64,000 nt of DNA from Maricaulis sp. (GCF_030149515.1 NZ_JASBRI010000007.1:124001-188000); one strand, 5' to 3'. Shown: positions 45,347 to 55,360, counted from the stretch's first letter. Made by a program: numbers and translations. Notes: generated by a model from the sequence alone, not told the origin.

Positions 45347-46429
45347 TCAGCGTGCGGTGAATCCGGGGGGGGCGGGAAGGCCCGCAGCGTCCAGACATGC
45401 GAGTTTGAACAGGGTCCCCATCTGGCTCGAATCGGTCAGCCGCCAGACCTGTTTCGCGAGGGTTTGGCGCTTGTCCGGAACAGCCTGGGAAAGGGCCGCG
45501 GCGCGGGCCTCCAGGCCCAGTCCCAGAAGGAATCGGCCCTGTTCCTCCGGCCCGTAGGCGGCGAGATCGCGTGCGCGGGCCGCGGCAAGCAGGGTTTCGA
45601 AATCGACCCGGGCGGTCAGGTCGGCCGTGCCCGGCTGGTCCAGTGGCGGTACTTTCTTATGAGCGCGCACGGCCTGCAGCGTGTCACCGGTCTCGCTGAG
45701 CTCGGGGCCGTAGTCGATGAAGAGTGCGCGGCCGGGATTATCGCGGAAACGGGTGGCGAGTGTTTCCACGACCTGCAGGTCGCCCGGGCGAAGTTCCACC
45801 AGGCTGTCCTCCGGTGCCTCGCGCAACCGCTCGGGAACCAGACCGGCATCCACGCCCAGGGGCGGGCCGAGCACGAAGACGAAGTCCTCTTCCGCATCCA
45901 GCCCCACCATGCGTTCATGCCAGTCGCCCTTGTGGCGGATGGCCTGGCGCACCGGCAGGCAGTCGAGGAATTCATTGCCCAGCACGATGGCCGGTCCGGA
46001 CGGCACGGCTTCGAGCCGGTCGACCCAGCTGATCTGCGCGCCGCTGGGGCCGAGCGTCTGCGCCTGGACGGCCTTGAGCGCGGCGCTGGCCTCGATCAGC
46101 ACGACGCGGGCCGCCTCGACAAAGCCCGGCACTGAACGTCCGGCGCGCAGCGCATCCGCCATCATCGTGCCGCGGCCGGGGCCCAGCTCGACCAGTTGAA
46201 ACGGGGTGGGGCGGCCCATATCCATCCAGCTCTGCGCCGCCCACAGCCCCATCAGCTCGCCGAACATCTGCGAGATTTCCGGCGCCGTGATGAAATCGGC
46301 ACCGGCACCGATCGGATCCTTGGTGGCGTAATAGCCGGCCCCGGGATCGAACAGCGCCTCGGTCATGAAATTGGCGATCGACATCGGACCCGTCTGGCGG
46401 ATCCGGTCACGCAGCTGATCGGCGATCAT
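45347..46429 (-). CDS. MidA/NDUFAF7-family class I SAM-dependent methyltransferase
   Basis: This 360-aa protein belongs to the MidA (DUF185) family, whose mitochondrial member NDUFAF7 methylates an arginine of complex I subunit NDUFS2. Visible motifs are GPMSIANFMTEALFDPGAGYY, the SAM loop ELGPGRGTMMAD, and NEFLDCLPVRQ. It starts 4 bases after the lgt stop. In many Alphaproteobacteria pgeF follows this gene; here that position is empty and the next gene is prs. Confidence 0.94.
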   Translation of the reverse strand: MIADQLRDRIRQTGPMSIANFMTEALFDPGAGYYATKDPIGAGADFITAPEISQMFGELMGLWAAQSWMDMGRPTPFQLVELGPGRGTMMADALRAGRSVPGFVEAARVVLIEASAALKAVQAQTLGPSGAQISWVDRLEAVPSGPAIVLGNEFLDCLPVRQAIRHKGDWHERMVGLDAEEDFVFVLGPPLGVDAGLVPERLREAPEDSLVELRPGDLQVVETLATRFRDNPGRALFIDYGPELSETGDTLQAVRAHKKVPPLDQPGTADLTARVDFETLLAAARARDLAAYGPEEQGRFLLGLGLEARAAALSQAVPDKRQTLAKQVWRLTDSSQMGTLFKLACLDAAGLPAPPGFTAR

Positions 46430-46433
46430 GGCG

Positions 46434-47312
46434 TCAGGCCTTCGCGCTGTCTTGCTTGAGCGTGCGGTAGATCAGCCAGCCGCCCAGCGCAATCATCGGC
46501 AACGACAGGAGCATGCCCATGGTGACATAGCCGCGCAGGGCTTCGGGCATGTGGGCATCGGGCTCGCGCACGGTTTCCAGCAGGGCACGGAACAGGCCGT
46601 AGCTCAACAGGAAGAGGCCGGCATTGAGGCCCGGCCTTTCCAGCGAGCGGAATTTCCAGGTTGCGATATTGACGATGGCAAACAGGGCGAGGCCTTCCAG
46701 CGCGGCTTCGTAGAGCTGGCTGGGATGGCGGGTGGCGCACAGCGGATCGCCGGCGAAACGCATGCCCCAGGGCAGTTCGGTCGGCCGGCCCCACAGCTCG
46801 CCGTTGATGAAATTGGCCAGGCGCCCGAAGAACAGGCCGATCGGTGTCACCACGGCGGCCGCATCGGCGATATGCCAGAGGCTGAGCTTGTTCCGGTTGG
46901 CGTAGTAGACGAGCGCCAGCGAGACACCGATCAGCCCGCCATGGAAGGCCATGCCGCCATCGGTTATTCCCAGCACGATATCCTGCGGCCGGGTCCAGAT
47001 CATTTCCGGCATGTAGAAGATGACGTATCCCAGCCGCCCGCCGGCGATAACGCCCAGCGTCGCCCAGATAAGCAGATCGTCGACCTGGGGCTCGGTGAAG
47101 GGCGATTTGGGTTTCCTGCTGCCGGCCGGGTGCCAGATCTGCGGCCGCCGGGCGAGCGCGATCATGTAGCGCCAGCCGAGCAGGAGGCCGGCGATATAGG
47201 CCAGGGCATACCAGCGCAGATCGAAGCGCAGCTCCATGCCGAACAGGTCGAACGGGCCGATCGTGAACAGGATGGGATCGATCAGATCGAAGCTCGGCGG
47301 GCAATATTCCAT
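46434..47312 (-). CDS. lgt: Phosphatidylglycerol:prolipoprotein diacylglyceryl transferase
   Basis: This 292-aa integral membrane enzyme adds diacylglycerol to lipoprotein precursors, such as the small lipoprotein encoded at 11572-11772. Seven TM helices are visible, with GGMAFHGGLIG, the Lgt signature RLANFINGELWGRPT (catalytic Arg region) and HPSQLYEA. The gene diverges from ubiK across about 116 bases. Confidence 0.97.
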   Translation of the reverse strand: MEYCPPSFDLIDPILFTIGPFDLFGMELRFDLRWYALAYIAGLLLGWRYMIALARRPQIWHPAGSRKPKSPFTEPQVDDLLIWATLGVIAGGRLGYVIFYMPEMIWTRPQDIVLGITDGGMAFHGGLIGVSLALVYYANRNKLSLWHIADAAAVVTPIGLFFGRLANFINGELWGRPTELPWGMRFAGDPLCATRHPSQLYEAALEGLALFAIVNIATWKFRSLERPGLNAGLFLLSYGLFRALLETVREPDAHMPEALRGYVTMGMLLSLPMIALGGWLIYRTLKQDSAKA

Positions 47313-47428
47313 GGATCACTCGGTCTTGTGGCGGGGCGGACATGCAGATGTGACGGAAGCGCACATTGCGCTTTTTCCGCATGGGCCGCATATAGGCGGA
47401 CGTTGAACATGTCTAATGGCTTTCTTCG

Positions 47429-47737
47429 ATGCAAACGCGCAACCCGCTTCTGAACGATTTTGCCGATCTGATGACCGATGCTTTCGGCGCGGCCCAGGCG
47501 ATGGGCGAGGAGGCGCGCGCGGTCTTCCGGGCCCGCGCCGACCGCATGATCGCCGAGATGGACCTGGTCGGGCGCGAGGAATTCGATGCGGTCAAGGCGG
47601 CCCTGGACGACTCGCGTGACGAGGTCGAAGCGCTGAAGGCGCGTATCGAAGCCCTTGAAAAGGCCGCCAAGCCGAAAACAGCCAGCCGGGCCAGGAAGCC
47701 CGCCACGAAGGCGCGCACGCCCAAATCCACCAACTGA
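47429..47737 (+). CDS. ubiK: Ubiquinone biosynthesis accessory factor UbiK
   Basis: This 102-aa BMFP-type protein assists aerobic ubiquinone assembly. The N-terminal amphipathic region (NPLLNDFADLMTDAFGAAQ) is followed by a C-terminal coiled coil (REEFDAVKAALDD, ALKARIEALE) and a lysine-rich alanine-proline tail typical of alphaproteobacterial members. A short terminator follows. Confidence 0.92.
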   Translation: MQTRNPLLNDFADLMTDAFGAAQAMGEEARAVFRARADRMIAEMDLVGREEFDAVKAALDDSRDEVEALKARIEALEKAAKPKTASRARKPATKARTPKSTN

Positions 47738-47739
47738 CA

Positions 47740-47761
47740 CGGCGCTGACACGCCGCTTTTT
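47740..47761 (+). terminator. Weak terminator after ubiK
   Basis: CGGCG (47740-47744), a six-base loop and CGCCG (47751-47755) are followed by CTTTTT, three bases after the ubiK stop. The stem is short, so termination may be partial. Confidence 0.6.
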
Positions 47762-47835
47762 ATTGCGCCTGACGCAGCGCAGTCATACCGTCGAGACACG
47801 GTGTGAGTCGCCGCGCAGACGAAGGAGATGCCTCC

Positions 47836-48339
47836 ATGGACCTGCTGTCAGATGAATTCGCACCGTCTGTGACCGATCCGCTGGATGCCGTCGAGCAGGC
47901 GGTGATCGCCGAGCAATACCCCTATGACCGCGACGAGACAGGCGAACTTCACCTGTCTGCGACCGGTGCCTGGCGCGATCACCAGATCTGGTTCGCCTGG
48001 CGGCCCGAGCTCGAAGCCCTGCACATCTGTGCCAGTCTCGACCTCAAAGTGCCCAACAACCGGTTCCGCGATGTCTGCGAGCTGGTGGCGCGGCTCAACG
48101 AGAAGCTCTGGCTGGGTCATTTCGATGTCTGGTTCGAAGACGGATCGATTGTCTACCGTCACGCCATCTCGCTGCCCAATGGCGAAGCCGTCTCGCCCGC
48201 ACAGGCGGCGGCGATGATCGTTGCGGCGCGCGAAGCGGGCGAGCGCTTCTATCCGGCATTCCACTTCCTCGTCTGGGGCGGTAAAGGTGTCGAGGAAGCC
48301 GTGGCCGCCGCGATGTTCGAGACGGCCGGCGAGGCCTGA
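47836..48339 (+). CDS. YbjN domain-containing protein
   Basis: This 167-aa soluble protein has the YbjN fold: DPLDAVEQAVIAEQYPYDRD, AWRDHQIWFAWRPELEALHICASLDLKVP in short conserved strands, LNEKLWLGHFDVW and a C-terminal helix with FYPAFHFLVWGGK. In Alphaproteobacteria it is typically next to proC, as here. A role in stress or motility control is suggested for E. coli YbjN only. AAGGAG at 47822-47827 fixes the start. Confidence 0.9.
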   Translation: MDLLSDEFAPSVTDPLDAVEQAVIAEQYPYDRDETGELHLSATGAWRDHQIWFAWRPELEALHICASLDLKVPNNRFRDVCELVARLNEKLWLGHFDVWFEDGSIVYRHAISLPNGEAVSPAQAAAMIVAAREAGERFYPAFHFLVWGGKGVEEAVAAAMFETAGEA

Positions 48340-48347
48340 CACACGAC

Positions 48348-49190
48348 ATGGCAAAGAGCTTGAAGATTGCACTTGTCGGCGCCGGTCATATGGGCGGTGC
48401 CTTGGCTGCGGGATGGTTGCGCACCAGGCGCGGCGGTGTCGCGCCGGAGAATCTGATCGTCGTGGACCCGGCCCCGGGCGAGGCGGCCCAGGGCCTGATC
48501 GAGACGCATGGTCTCGTCCATACCGACGCGCTGACGCTGGAAATGGCCGATACGGTGGATATCGTCGTTCTGGCGGTGAAGCCGCAATCGCTGGAACAGG
48601 TCGCGACATCCCTCTCGCCGCTTCTCCGGCCGGACACGGCGCTCGTCTCGATCATGGCGGGAACCACGCTCAGCCGCCTGTCCCTGGCCTTTGGCGACCG
48701 CCCGATCATTCGCGCCATGCCGAACACGGCGGCGGCTGTCGGAGCCGGCGTCAGTGTCTGCGTGGCCAATGCGGCGGCCGAACCGCTCAAGCCTGCGGTG
48801 GAAAGACTGTTCAAGACCGCCGGATCGGTGGAATGGTTGCGCGACGAGCGTCTGATCGGGGCAGTGACGGCGGTCTCGGGGTCGGGCCCGGCCTATGTCT
48901 TCCTGCTCGCCGAAGCGCTGGCCGGGGCCGGCACGGCCGAAGGCCTTCCGCGCGAGCTGGCCGAGCGGCTGGCCCGCGAAACCATTATCGGCGCCGGCGC
49001 GCTCCTGGCGGGAACCGACAAGTCGCCACAGGAATTGCGCCGCGCGGTCACCTCGCCCGGCGGCACGACACAGGCCGCGCTGGACGCGCTGATGGGCAGC
49101 GGTGTGGGGCTGCCGGAACTGGTCCGCAACGCCGTATCGGCGGCCGAACGGCGCTCGCGCCAGATGGGCAATGGCGGACGGGAACGCTAG
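48348..49190 (+). CDS. proC: Pyrroline-5-carboxylate reductase
   Basis: This 280-aa enzyme makes proline from P5C using NAD(P)H. The dinucleotide site is LVGAGHMGGALAAGW (about residues 9-23), followed by VLAVKPQ, IRAMPNTAAAVGAG and the family signature VSGSGPAYVFLLAEAL, with PGGTTQAALDAL near the end. It starts 8 bases after the ybjN stop. Confidence 0.97.
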   Translation: MAKSLKIALVGAGHMGGALAAGWLRTRRGGVAPENLIVVDPAPGEAAQGLIETHGLVHTDALTLEMADTVDIVVLAVKPQSLEQVATSLSPLLRPDTALVSIMAGTTLSRLSLAFGDRPIIRAMPNTAAAVGAGVSVCVANAAAEPLKPAVERLFKTAGSVEWLRDERLIGAVTAVSGSGPAYVFLLAEALAGAGTAEGLPRELAERLARETIIGAGALLAGTDKSPQELRRAVTSPGGTTQAALDALMGSGVGLPELVRNAVSAAERRSRQMGNGGRER

Positions 49191-49201
49191 CGCGCTGACG
49201 C

Positions 49202-49480
49202 TCAGGACCTGATGGTGAAACCGTCCCCGGCTTCGGGGCGCCCGGCCGGGCCGGTTTCGACCTTGTCGACCTGTGCCGCCGGCGGACCGTGGAAGCACGC
49301 CGTCAGCATGGCGTCGACCTTGTCCGCGGGGCCGGAGAAGACGGCCTCCACACTGCCATCGGGACAATTTCGCACCCAGCCTGCGAGATCGCGTGTCTTC
49401 GCGGCGGCCAGCGTCCAGGCGCGATAGGAGACGCCCTGCACGCGTCCCGTGATCCGGGCTTTGACGGTCTTCTCGGTCAT
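49202..49480 (-). CDS. acyP: Acylphosphatase
   Basis: This 92-aa enzyme hydrolyses acyl phosphates. The signature [12 protein letters not shown] carries catalytic Arg20, and [12 protein letters not shown] carries Asn38. It converges with proC and lies downstream of the histidine kinase gene. Confidence 0.95.
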   Translation of the reverse strand: MTEKTVKARITGRVQGVSYRAWTLAAAKTRDLAGWVRNCPDGSVEAVFSGPADKVDAMLTACFHGPPAAQVDKVETGPAGRPEAGDGFTIRS

Positions 49481-49533
49481 GCCTTCGCTCCGGGCGCAGT
49501 CTAGGATATCGGCGCCTGCGGGGCCACCGGCGT

Positions 49534-50850
49534 CTAACCCGGCAGGCTCAGCACCGCCTGCAGACCGCCCATATCGCTCTTGCCCAGGCGGATGTCGCCG
49601 CCGTGATTGCGGGCGACGTCGCGGGCGATCGCAAGGCCCAGCCCGACGCCCTTGCGGTTCATGTTGCGGCTTTCGTCCAGGCGGTTGAAGGGCTTGAGGG
49701 CCTCTTCGTACCTGTCCTCGGGAATGCCGGGACCGTCATCCTCGACCACGATCTCGATACGCGTGCCGGCGCGGCGCACGGTCACGCGGGCCTTCTTGCC
49801 GAAGGTGAGGGCATTGGTGACGAGATTGGCCAGCGAGCGCTTCACCGTGCCTGCCCGGATATCGGTCTCGACCGGTCCGTCGGCGACCAGCTCGACCTGG
49901 CCGCCATGGCGCACGGCGTCCTCGACGGTTTCGCGGGCGAGGGCGACAAGATCGCTGCGCGCGGTTTCCTCGCTGGCCTGGCCGCGGGCAAAGTCGAGAT
50001 ACTCGTCGAGCATCTCCTCCATTTCCGCAATGTCGCGCTTGGCGTCCTCGCGTTCGGGGCTTTCCGGCATCAGGGCGAGCTGGAGTTTCAGCCGGGTCAG
50101 CGGCGTGCGCAGATCGTGGCTGACACCGGCCAGCAGCGCGGTGCGCTGTTCGAGATGGCGGCGGATACGGGCGCGCATTTCCAGGAAGGCGTGGGCGGCC
50201 TGGCGCACCTCGGTCGCGCCGGCAGGCCGGAAATGCGCCACGTCCTGGCCGCGCCCGAACTGTTCCGCGGCCGCGGCGAGGCGCCGGATGGGTTTGACCT
50301 GGTTGCGGATGAAGACGATGGAAACCGCCGTCAGAAGACAGGTCGCGCCGATGATCCACAGGAGGAAGATATGTCCCGTAGTGGCGAACACGCGTTCGCG
50401 CAGGGCGATGAAGCGCAGCACCCCGCCATCGACCTGGACACGCACATCGACATAGCTGGGATAGCGCGTGGTATCGAACCAGACCGGATTGTCGATCTGG
50501 GCGGACAGCGCGCTGCGCAGGGTACGGTCCAGGGTGCGGAAGAAAGAGGAGCGGCGCGAGGTCGGCAGGGTTTCGCCGGGACGGAAATCCACCGACAGGC
50601 GCATGGTCTCGTAGGCCATATCGGCGTGGCGTTCGAAACTCTCAGGCGTTTCCTGGCCGGACTCGAACAGGGTCGTCATCATGGCAATGTCGCCGGCCAC
50701 GCCTTCGGACAGGCGCGAGGTGACGGTTTCCCAGTGTTCCTCGAAGAAGGACCAGGCCACGGCGACCTGCATCAGCGCCACCGGCATGACGATGATCAGC
50801 AGGGTCCGGGCGAACAGGCCCTTGGGCAGATAGCGGCGCAGGAGGGCCAT
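49534..50850 (-). CDS. EnvZ-like sensor histidine kinase
   Basis: This 438-aa kinase has TM1 (about 16-36), a periplasmic sensor of about 120 residues, TM2 (160-182), HAMP, HisKA with [13 protein letters not shown] (phospho-His245) and HATPase_c with N-box [19 protein letters not shown] and GVGLGLAI. It starts 9 bases after the response regulator stop, forming a classic pair. The signal sensed is unknown. Confidence 0.95.
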   Translation of the reverse strand: MALLRRYLPKGLFARTLLIIVMPVALMQVAVAWSFFEEHWETVTSRLSEGVAGDIAMMTTLFESGQETPESFERHADMAYETMRLSVDFRPGETLPTSRRSSFFRTLDRTLRSALSAQIDNPVWFDTTRYPSYVDVRVQVDGGVLRFIALRERVFATTGHIFLLWIIGATCLLTAVSIVFIRNQVKPIRRLAAAAEQFGRGQDVAHFRPAGATEVRQAAHAFLEMRARIRRHLEQRTALLAGVSHDLRTPLTRLKLQLALMPESPEREDAKRDIAEMEEMLDEYLDFARGQASEETARSDLVALARETVEDAVRHGGQVELVADGPVETDIRAGTVKRSLANLVTNALTFGKKARVTVRRAGTRIEIVVEDDGPGIPEDRYEEALKPFNRLDESRNMNRKGVGLGLAIARDVARNHGGDIRLGKSDMGGLQAVLSLPG

Positions 50851-50859
50851 GGGTCTCCC

Positions 50860-51561
50860 CTAGTCCTCGAAGACCGGGTCGGCAACCAGGCGATAGCCTT
50901 CCCCGCGCACCGTCTGGAGATGAAGCGGCTCCTTGGGGTCGCCTTCGATCTTGCGGCGCAGGCGGGTGACCTGGACGTCGACGGCCCGTTCTCCGCCCCC
51001 GGTGCGTTCCGACAGGGTCAGCCGCGACACGGTCTGCCCCGCCGAAGCCGCCAGCGCGGCCAGGAGGGCGGCCTCGCCGCCGGTCAGGCGCACGGGCTCG
51101 CCGCGCCGCGTCAGGCTTTCGCGTTCCACGTCGAAACTCCAGTCGCCGAATTCGACACGGCGGATGGCGGCCGTCGAGGGCCGGGCCCGGCGCAGGATGG
51201 CATTGATCCGCAGGATGAGTTCTTCCGGCTCGAAGGGTTTGGCGAGATAGTCGTCGGCGCCCAGGCTGAGCCCCTTGATCCGGTCCTCGGCCTCGCCGCG
51301 GGCGGTCAGGAGCAGGATCGGCGTATCGCCCTGCCGGCGCACCGCCTCGGTCAGTTCGAATCCGTTCATGCCGGGCATCATCACGTCGAGGACGAGAAGG
51401 TCGAAGGCCAGCGAGTTCAGTGTGGACAGGGCCTTGTCCGCGTTGGGCGCCGTAGAGACACGATAGCCGCGTTCCTGCAGATAGCGTTTGAGAAGGGTCC
51501 TGATCCGGTCGTCATCGTCGACGACGAGGATATGGGCGTCACCGCCGGCGAGCTCCGCCAT
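50860..51561 (-). CDS. OmpR/PhoB-type response regulator
   Basis: This 233-aa regulator has a REC domain with acidic pocket DDDD at about 15-18, phospho-acceptor Asp59 in VLDVMMPG and KPFEPEEL, and a C-terminal winged-helix (LTGGEAALLAALAASAGQTVSR, then VDVQVTRLRRKIEGDP and TVRGEGYRL). The family N-terminus and an AGGAG 6 bases upstream fix ATG 51561. The closest recalled relatives are alphaproteobacterial OmpR/PetR-like regulators; targets are unknown. Confidence 0.95.
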   Translation of the reverse strand: MAELAGGDAHILVVDDDDRIRTLLKRYLQERGYRVSTAPNADKALSTLNSLAFDLLVLDVMMPGMNGFELTEAVRRQGDTPILLLTARGEAEDRIKGLSLGADDYLAKPFEPEELILRINAILRRARPSTAAIRRVEFGDWSFDVERESLTRRGEPVRLTGGEAALLAALAASAGQTVSRLTLSERTGGGERAVDVQVTRLRRKIEGDPKEPLHLQTVRGEGYRLVADPVFED

Positions 51562-51611
51562 GCCGTCTCCTGAATTCCACCGCCGCAGAATGGCGCGCTC
51601 CGCGCAAAGGC

Positions 51612-52247
51612 TCAAGTTCTTGCCTGCGGCTTGCGGCGCAGATAGGCCAGCCCCGTGGCCAGGCTGAGCGCGGCGGTGATCCACAGCGCCGTGACCCACG
51701 CATCCAGCAGCCAGCCTGCGCCGCCAAGGCCCAGCGGGAAGGCAGCCAGCGGCAGGGCGGTCACGACAAAGGCGATCAGGGTTTTCAGCTTGGCCGAGGT
51801 GGAGACGGGCAGGGCCTCCTCACCGGGCCGGTTGGACACCATGCGCACCAGGGTGATCGCCACGTCGCGCAGGACGATCGCAAGGACCGGAACGGTGATA
51901 TAGGGCGAAACGCCCCGGTCCGACCCCAGATCGAGGATCAGCACATAGACCAGCAGATAGGCGTCGACGAGCAGCTTGTCGGCGATCGGGTCCATCAGTG
52001 CACCGAAGCCCGACTGGGCAGACCAGCGCCGGGCCAGGAAACCGTCCAGCCAGTCGCTCAGCGCTGCCACGACAAAGGCGGCGACGGAATAGGCAGCCAG
52101 GGTTCGCGCGGCTATGGACGCATCGCCCAGCCACAGTGGCACATTGTAATCGACCGACCAGAAATAGGATTGCCAGAGTGCCCAGGAGCCCGTCAGCGCA
52201 AGGACGATCCGCAACACGGTTAGAATATTCGGAATGGCCTTGAGCAC
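51612..52247 (-). CDS. pgsA: CDP-diacylglycerol--glycerol-3-phosphate 3-phosphatidyltransferase
   Basis: This 211-aa membrane enzyme commits CDP-diacylglycerol to phosphatidylglycerol. The CDP-alcohol phosphotransferase motif is intact: SDWLDGFLARR, then GFGALMDPIADK, with all three aspartate positions. About five TM helices are present. GTG 52247 is chosen because it begins the conserved MLKAIPNILTVLR and lies just after the uvrC stop; a TTG at 52310 would overlap uvrC. uvrC-pgsA linkage is common. Confidence 0.95.
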   Translation of the reverse strand: MLKAIPNILTVLRIVLALTGSWALWQSYFWSVDYNVPLWLGDASIAARTLAAYSVAAFVVAALSDWLDGFLARRWSAQSGFGALMDPIADKLLVDAYLLVYVLILDLGSDRGVSPYITVPVLAIVLRDVAITLVRMVSNRPGEEALPVSTSAKLKTLIAFVVTALPLAAFPLGLGGAGWLLDAWVTALWITAALSLATGLAYLRRKPQART

Positions 52248-52254
52248 GGTCTTG

Positions 52255-54147
52255 CTATCTCTGAAACCAGTCGTGGATCCTTTTGGCCATGGCTTTGGAT
52301 ACCCCGTCAACCGCTTCCAGGTCGGCTAGCGCAGCATTGCGTACCGCCTTGGCCGAGCCGAAATGGGCCAATAGCGCCTTTTTGCGCGACGGTCCGATGC
52401 CGGGAATATCGTCCAGCGGATTGTCCGACATCTGCTTCTTGCGCCTGGCCCTGTGCCCGCCGATGGCGAAGCGGTGGGCCTCGTCGCGCAGGCGCTGGAG
52501 GTAGTAGAGGACGGGGTCCTTCTGGGGCAGTTTGAACGGAGGCCTGCCGGGCAGGTAGAAGGCCTCGCGCCCCGCATCGCGCTCGGGCCCCTTGGCGATG
52601 GCGGCGATGGTGATGCCGGCAATGCCCAGCTCCTCCGCGATCTCCATCACGGCGGACAATTGCCCCTTGCCGCCGTCGATCAGGACGAGATCGGGCACCG
52701 GCGCCCCGTCCTCGCGCTCCTTCACCAGGCGCGAGAAACGCCGCCGCAGCATGGCCTTCATCATCGCGAAGTCGTCATTCGTGGCGGCGTCGTCACCCTT
52801 CATGTTGAAGCGGCGATAGTGGTTCTTCTCGAACCCGTCGGGTCCGGCCACGATCATCGCGCCCAGCGCGTTGGTGCCCTGGATGTGGGAATTGTCGTAG
52901 ACCTCGATACGCTGGGGAATGTCGTCCAGCCCGAAGACGCGTTGCACACCCTTGAGCAATTGCGTCTGGGTGGCGCTTTCCGACAGGCGGCGGGCCAGCG
53001 CCTCGCGGGCATTGGTTTCGGTGCGCTCGACCAGTTTGCGCTTTTCCCCGCGCCGGGGCGTATGCAACTGCACTTTCCGTTCGGCCTTGAGCGAGAGCGC
53101 CTCGCCGATGAGTTCCGCCTCCTCGAGCGCGTGCGACAGCAGGATCAGGCCCGGCGCCGGCTTGTCGTCATAGAATTGCGCCAGGAAGGCCGCCAGCACA
53201 TCGGCGGGTTCCGCATCGCTTTCATGGCGCGGGAAGAAGGACTGGTTGCCCCAGTTCTGCCCGGCCCGGAAGAAAAAGACCTGGACACAGGACTTGCCCC
53301 CATCCTGGGCGATGGCGATGACATCGGCCTCGTCCACACCGTCCGGATTGATGCCCTGATCGGTCGTCACCGCGGCGATCGCCCGGATCCGGTCGCGCAG
53401 CCGGGCGGCGGTCTCGAAATCCATCGCGTCCGCGGCCTCGTTCATGCGGTCCTGCAATTCCTCTCGCAGGGCATTGGAGCGGCCGCGCAGGAAATCCGTC
53501 GCCTCGCGCACCAGCTCGTCATAGGCGGCCGGTTCGACCAGGTCGACACAGGGCCCGGCACAGCGCTTGATCTGGTAGAGCATGCAGGGGCGCGACCGGC
53601 CCTCATAGACGCTGTCGGAACAGGTCCGGATCAAAAAGGCCTTCTGCAGCGTGTTCAGCGTCTGGTTGACCGCGCCAACCGAGGCGAAGGGGCCGAAATA
53701 ATCGCCCCTGATCTTGCGCGCCCCGCGATGCTTGAGCAGTTGCGGGGCGGGATGGTCCTTGCGGATCAGGATGTAGGGAAAGCTCTTGTCGTCGCGCAGC
53801 AGGATGTTGAAGCGTGGCTTCAGGCGCTTGATCAGATTGGCCTCGAGCAGCAGCGCCTCGGTCTCGGTCTGGGTGACCACGAATTCCATCGAGCGCGTCA
53901 GCGCGATCATCAGGGCGATGCGGTTGGAATGGCCGCGCCCGGCGGCGTAATTGCTCACCCGGTTCTTCAGGTTCCGCGCCTTGCCGACATAGAGCACCGA
54001 CCCGTCCTCTCCGATCATGCGGTAGACGCCCGGCTTGGCCGGCAGGCGTTTGACATAGTCGGCAATGATTTTCGGCCCGGCCAGCGATTGCGCTTGCGGC
54101 TCGGACGCGTCATCTATCGGACCGGACTGAGGATTTGAGGATGCCAT
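52255..54147 (-). CDS. uvrC: Excinuclease ABC subunit C
   Basis: This 630-aa nuclease makes the dual incisions in nucleotide excision repair. The GIY-YIG domain shows [26 protein letters not shown], followed by the UVR motif, the RNase H-like 5' nuclease with [17 protein letters not shown] and [12 protein letters not shown], and a C-terminal helix-hairpin-helix pair ([15 protein letters not shown]). ATG 54147 shares bases with the divergent SDR start codon at 54146; TTG 54198 is an alternative inside that gene. Confidence 0.97.
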   Translation of the reverse strand: MASSNPQSGPIDDASEPQAQSLAGPKIIADYVKRLPAKPGVYRMIGEDGSVLYVGKARNLKNRVSNYAAGRGHSNRIALMIALTRSMEFVVTQTETEALLLEANLIKRLKPRFNILLRDDKSFPYILIRKDHPAPQLLKHRGARKIRGDYFGPFASVGAVNQTLNTLQKAFLIRTCSDSVYEGRSRPCMLYQIKRCAGPCVDLVEPAAYDELVREATDFLRGRSNALREELQDRMNEAADAMDFETAARLRDRIRAIAAVTTDQGINPDGVDEADVIAIAQDGGKSCVQVFFFRAGQNWGNQSFFPRHESDAEPADVLAAFLAQFYDDKPAPGLILLSHALEEAELIGEALSLKAERKVQLHTPRRGEKRKLVERTETNAREALARRLSESATQTQLLKGVQRVFGLDDIPQRIEVYDNSHIQGTNALGAMIVAGPDGFEKNHYRRFNMKGDDAATNDDFAMMKAMLRRRFSRLVKEREDGAPVPDLVLIDGGKGQLSAVMEIAEELGIAGITIAAIAKGPERDAGREAFYLPGRPPFKLPQKDPVLYYLQRLRDEAHRFAIGGHRARRKKQMSDNPLDDIPGIGPSRKKALLAHFGSAKAVRNAALADLEAVDGVSKAMAKRIHDWFQR

Positions 54148-54913
54148 GGCTGACAAGATCGCCCTCGTGACCGGCGGCGGCAAGCGTCTGGGTGCCAAAA
54201 TTGCCAGCGCGCTGGGCGCCGATGGCTGGCATGTCGTGGTGCACTACAACACATCGGGCACCGATGCGCGCGCTGTCGAAGCCGCGATCCGCGAGGCCGG
54301 CGGCTCGGCGGAGACCGCCCGGTTCGATCTGGAAGACAGCGGCGGTGTGCGCGATTTCATGGATCGCGTGGGCCGCGTCGATGCGCTGATCAATTCCGCC
54401 TCGATCTTCGAGATGGACCGGCCCGAGACGGTGCAGGCGGCGGATCTGGAGCGGACGCTGCGGATCAATCTGATGGCGCCCGTCCTCCTGGCCTCGGCCA
54501 TGGCCGAACGGCACAACGCGCGGGCCTCGGGTGCAATCATCAACCTGCTCGACCAGAAACTCTTCAATCTCAATCCGGATTTCTTCTCCTACACGCTCGC
54601 CAAATACGCCCTGCTGGGCGCAACCACGACGATGGCCATGGCGTTCGCGCCGCGCGTGCGGGTCAATGCGATCGCGCCGGGGATCACCTTGCCGTCCGGC
54701 GGTCAGTCTGCGGAGGAATTCCAGCGCGCGCACCGGATGAACCCGATGCGCGGCGGATCGACGCCGGAGGACATCGTCCGAACGGTGCGTTTCATCCTTG
54801 CGACCCCGTCGATGACGGGGGAGACCGTCACCGTGGATGGCGGCCAGCATCTCGATGCCCGCAATGGCGATGTGATGTATGCCGCCGGCGTGCCGGAGGA
54901 CGACACCGCGTGA
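54146..54913 (+). CDS. Pteridine-reductase-like short-chain dehydrogenase (FolM-type)
   Basis: This 255-aa SDR has the nucleotide loop TGGGKRLG (residues 9-16; the Arg favours NADPH) and YTLAK with Tyr149 and Lys153. The usual catalytic serine is replaced by Asp136 in NLLDQ, exactly 13 residues before the tyrosine, as in pteridine reductase PTR1 and FolM dihydromonapterin reductases. The coupled folB-like gene supports a pterin substrate. GAGG 6 bases upstream supports the start. Confidence 0.88.
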   Translation: MADKIALVTGGGKRLGAKIASALGADGWHVVVHYNTSGTDARAVEAAIREAGGSAETARFDLEDSGGVRDFMDRVGRVDALINSASIFEMDRPETVQAADLERTLRINLMAPVLLASAMAERHNARASGAIINLLDQKLFNLNPDFFSYTLAKYALLGATTTMAMAFAPRVRVNAIAPGITLPSGGQSAEEFQRAHRMNPMRGGSTPEDIVRTVRFILATPSMTGETVTVDGGQHLDARNGDVMYAAGVPEDDTA

Positions 54914-55311
54914 GACTGGACCAGGTCATCGAGAACGCCTTGGCCAACGCCACGGGCGAGGACGTCTTCGTCTACCGGCTGGAAGGCGTGAAACTGGATG
55001 TCGAAATCGGCATCCACGACTATGAGCGCGGTGTGAAACAGCGCGTCCTGGTGGATGTCGTCACCCTGGTTTCCAAGGCCTGGTGCGGTTCCGACGATAT
55101 CGCCACCGTCGTCGATTACGACTACATCCTCAACGGCATCAAGGCGCTGGAGAACCGGCAGTTCGATCTGCAGGAAACGCTGTGCGGCACCATTCTGGAC
55201 ATCGCCCTGGAGCCCGCCGCCGTGGCCGCGGCCCAGGTGACGACGCGCAAGACACAGGCCTATCCCGACGCCGAGGCGGTGGGGCTGACGCGCTTCCGGC
55301 GGAAGAAATAG
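54910..55311 (+). CDS. folB: Dihydroneopterin aldolase/epimerase family protein (FolB/FolX)
   Basis: This 133-aa enzyme of the tunnelling-fold family has GVKLDVEIGIHDYERGVKQR and the aldolase-family core VVDYDYILNGIKALENRQFDLQETL with substrate-binding Glu. It acts on dihydroneopterin or its triphosphate. The GTG start overlaps the SDR stop (GTGA, 54910-54913), so both are made together. Aldolase (folate) and epimerase (monapterin) activities are hard to separate by eye; the symbol reflects the family. Confidence 0.85.
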   Translation: MRLDQVIENALANATGEDVFVYRLEGVKLDVEIGIHDYERGVKQRVLVDVVTLVSKAWCGSDDIATVVDYDYILNGIKALENRQFDLQETLCGTILDIALEPAAVAAAQVTTRKTQAYPDAEAVGLTRFRRKK

Positions 55312-55325
55312 CGCGTAGCAGGGTG

Positions 55326-55354
55326 AGGGACGTGTGCCCAAGGCACACGTCCCT
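55326..55354. terminator. Perfect 13-bp hairpin between folB and DUF418 gene
   Basis: AGGGACGTGTGCC (55326-55338), loop CAA, and GGCACACGTCCCT (55342-55354) form a perfect stem between two convergent genes. It lacks a real T-run on either side and could serve as a bidirectional terminator or 3'-end stabiliser. Confidence 0.65.
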
Positions 55355-55360
55355 TGTGGT

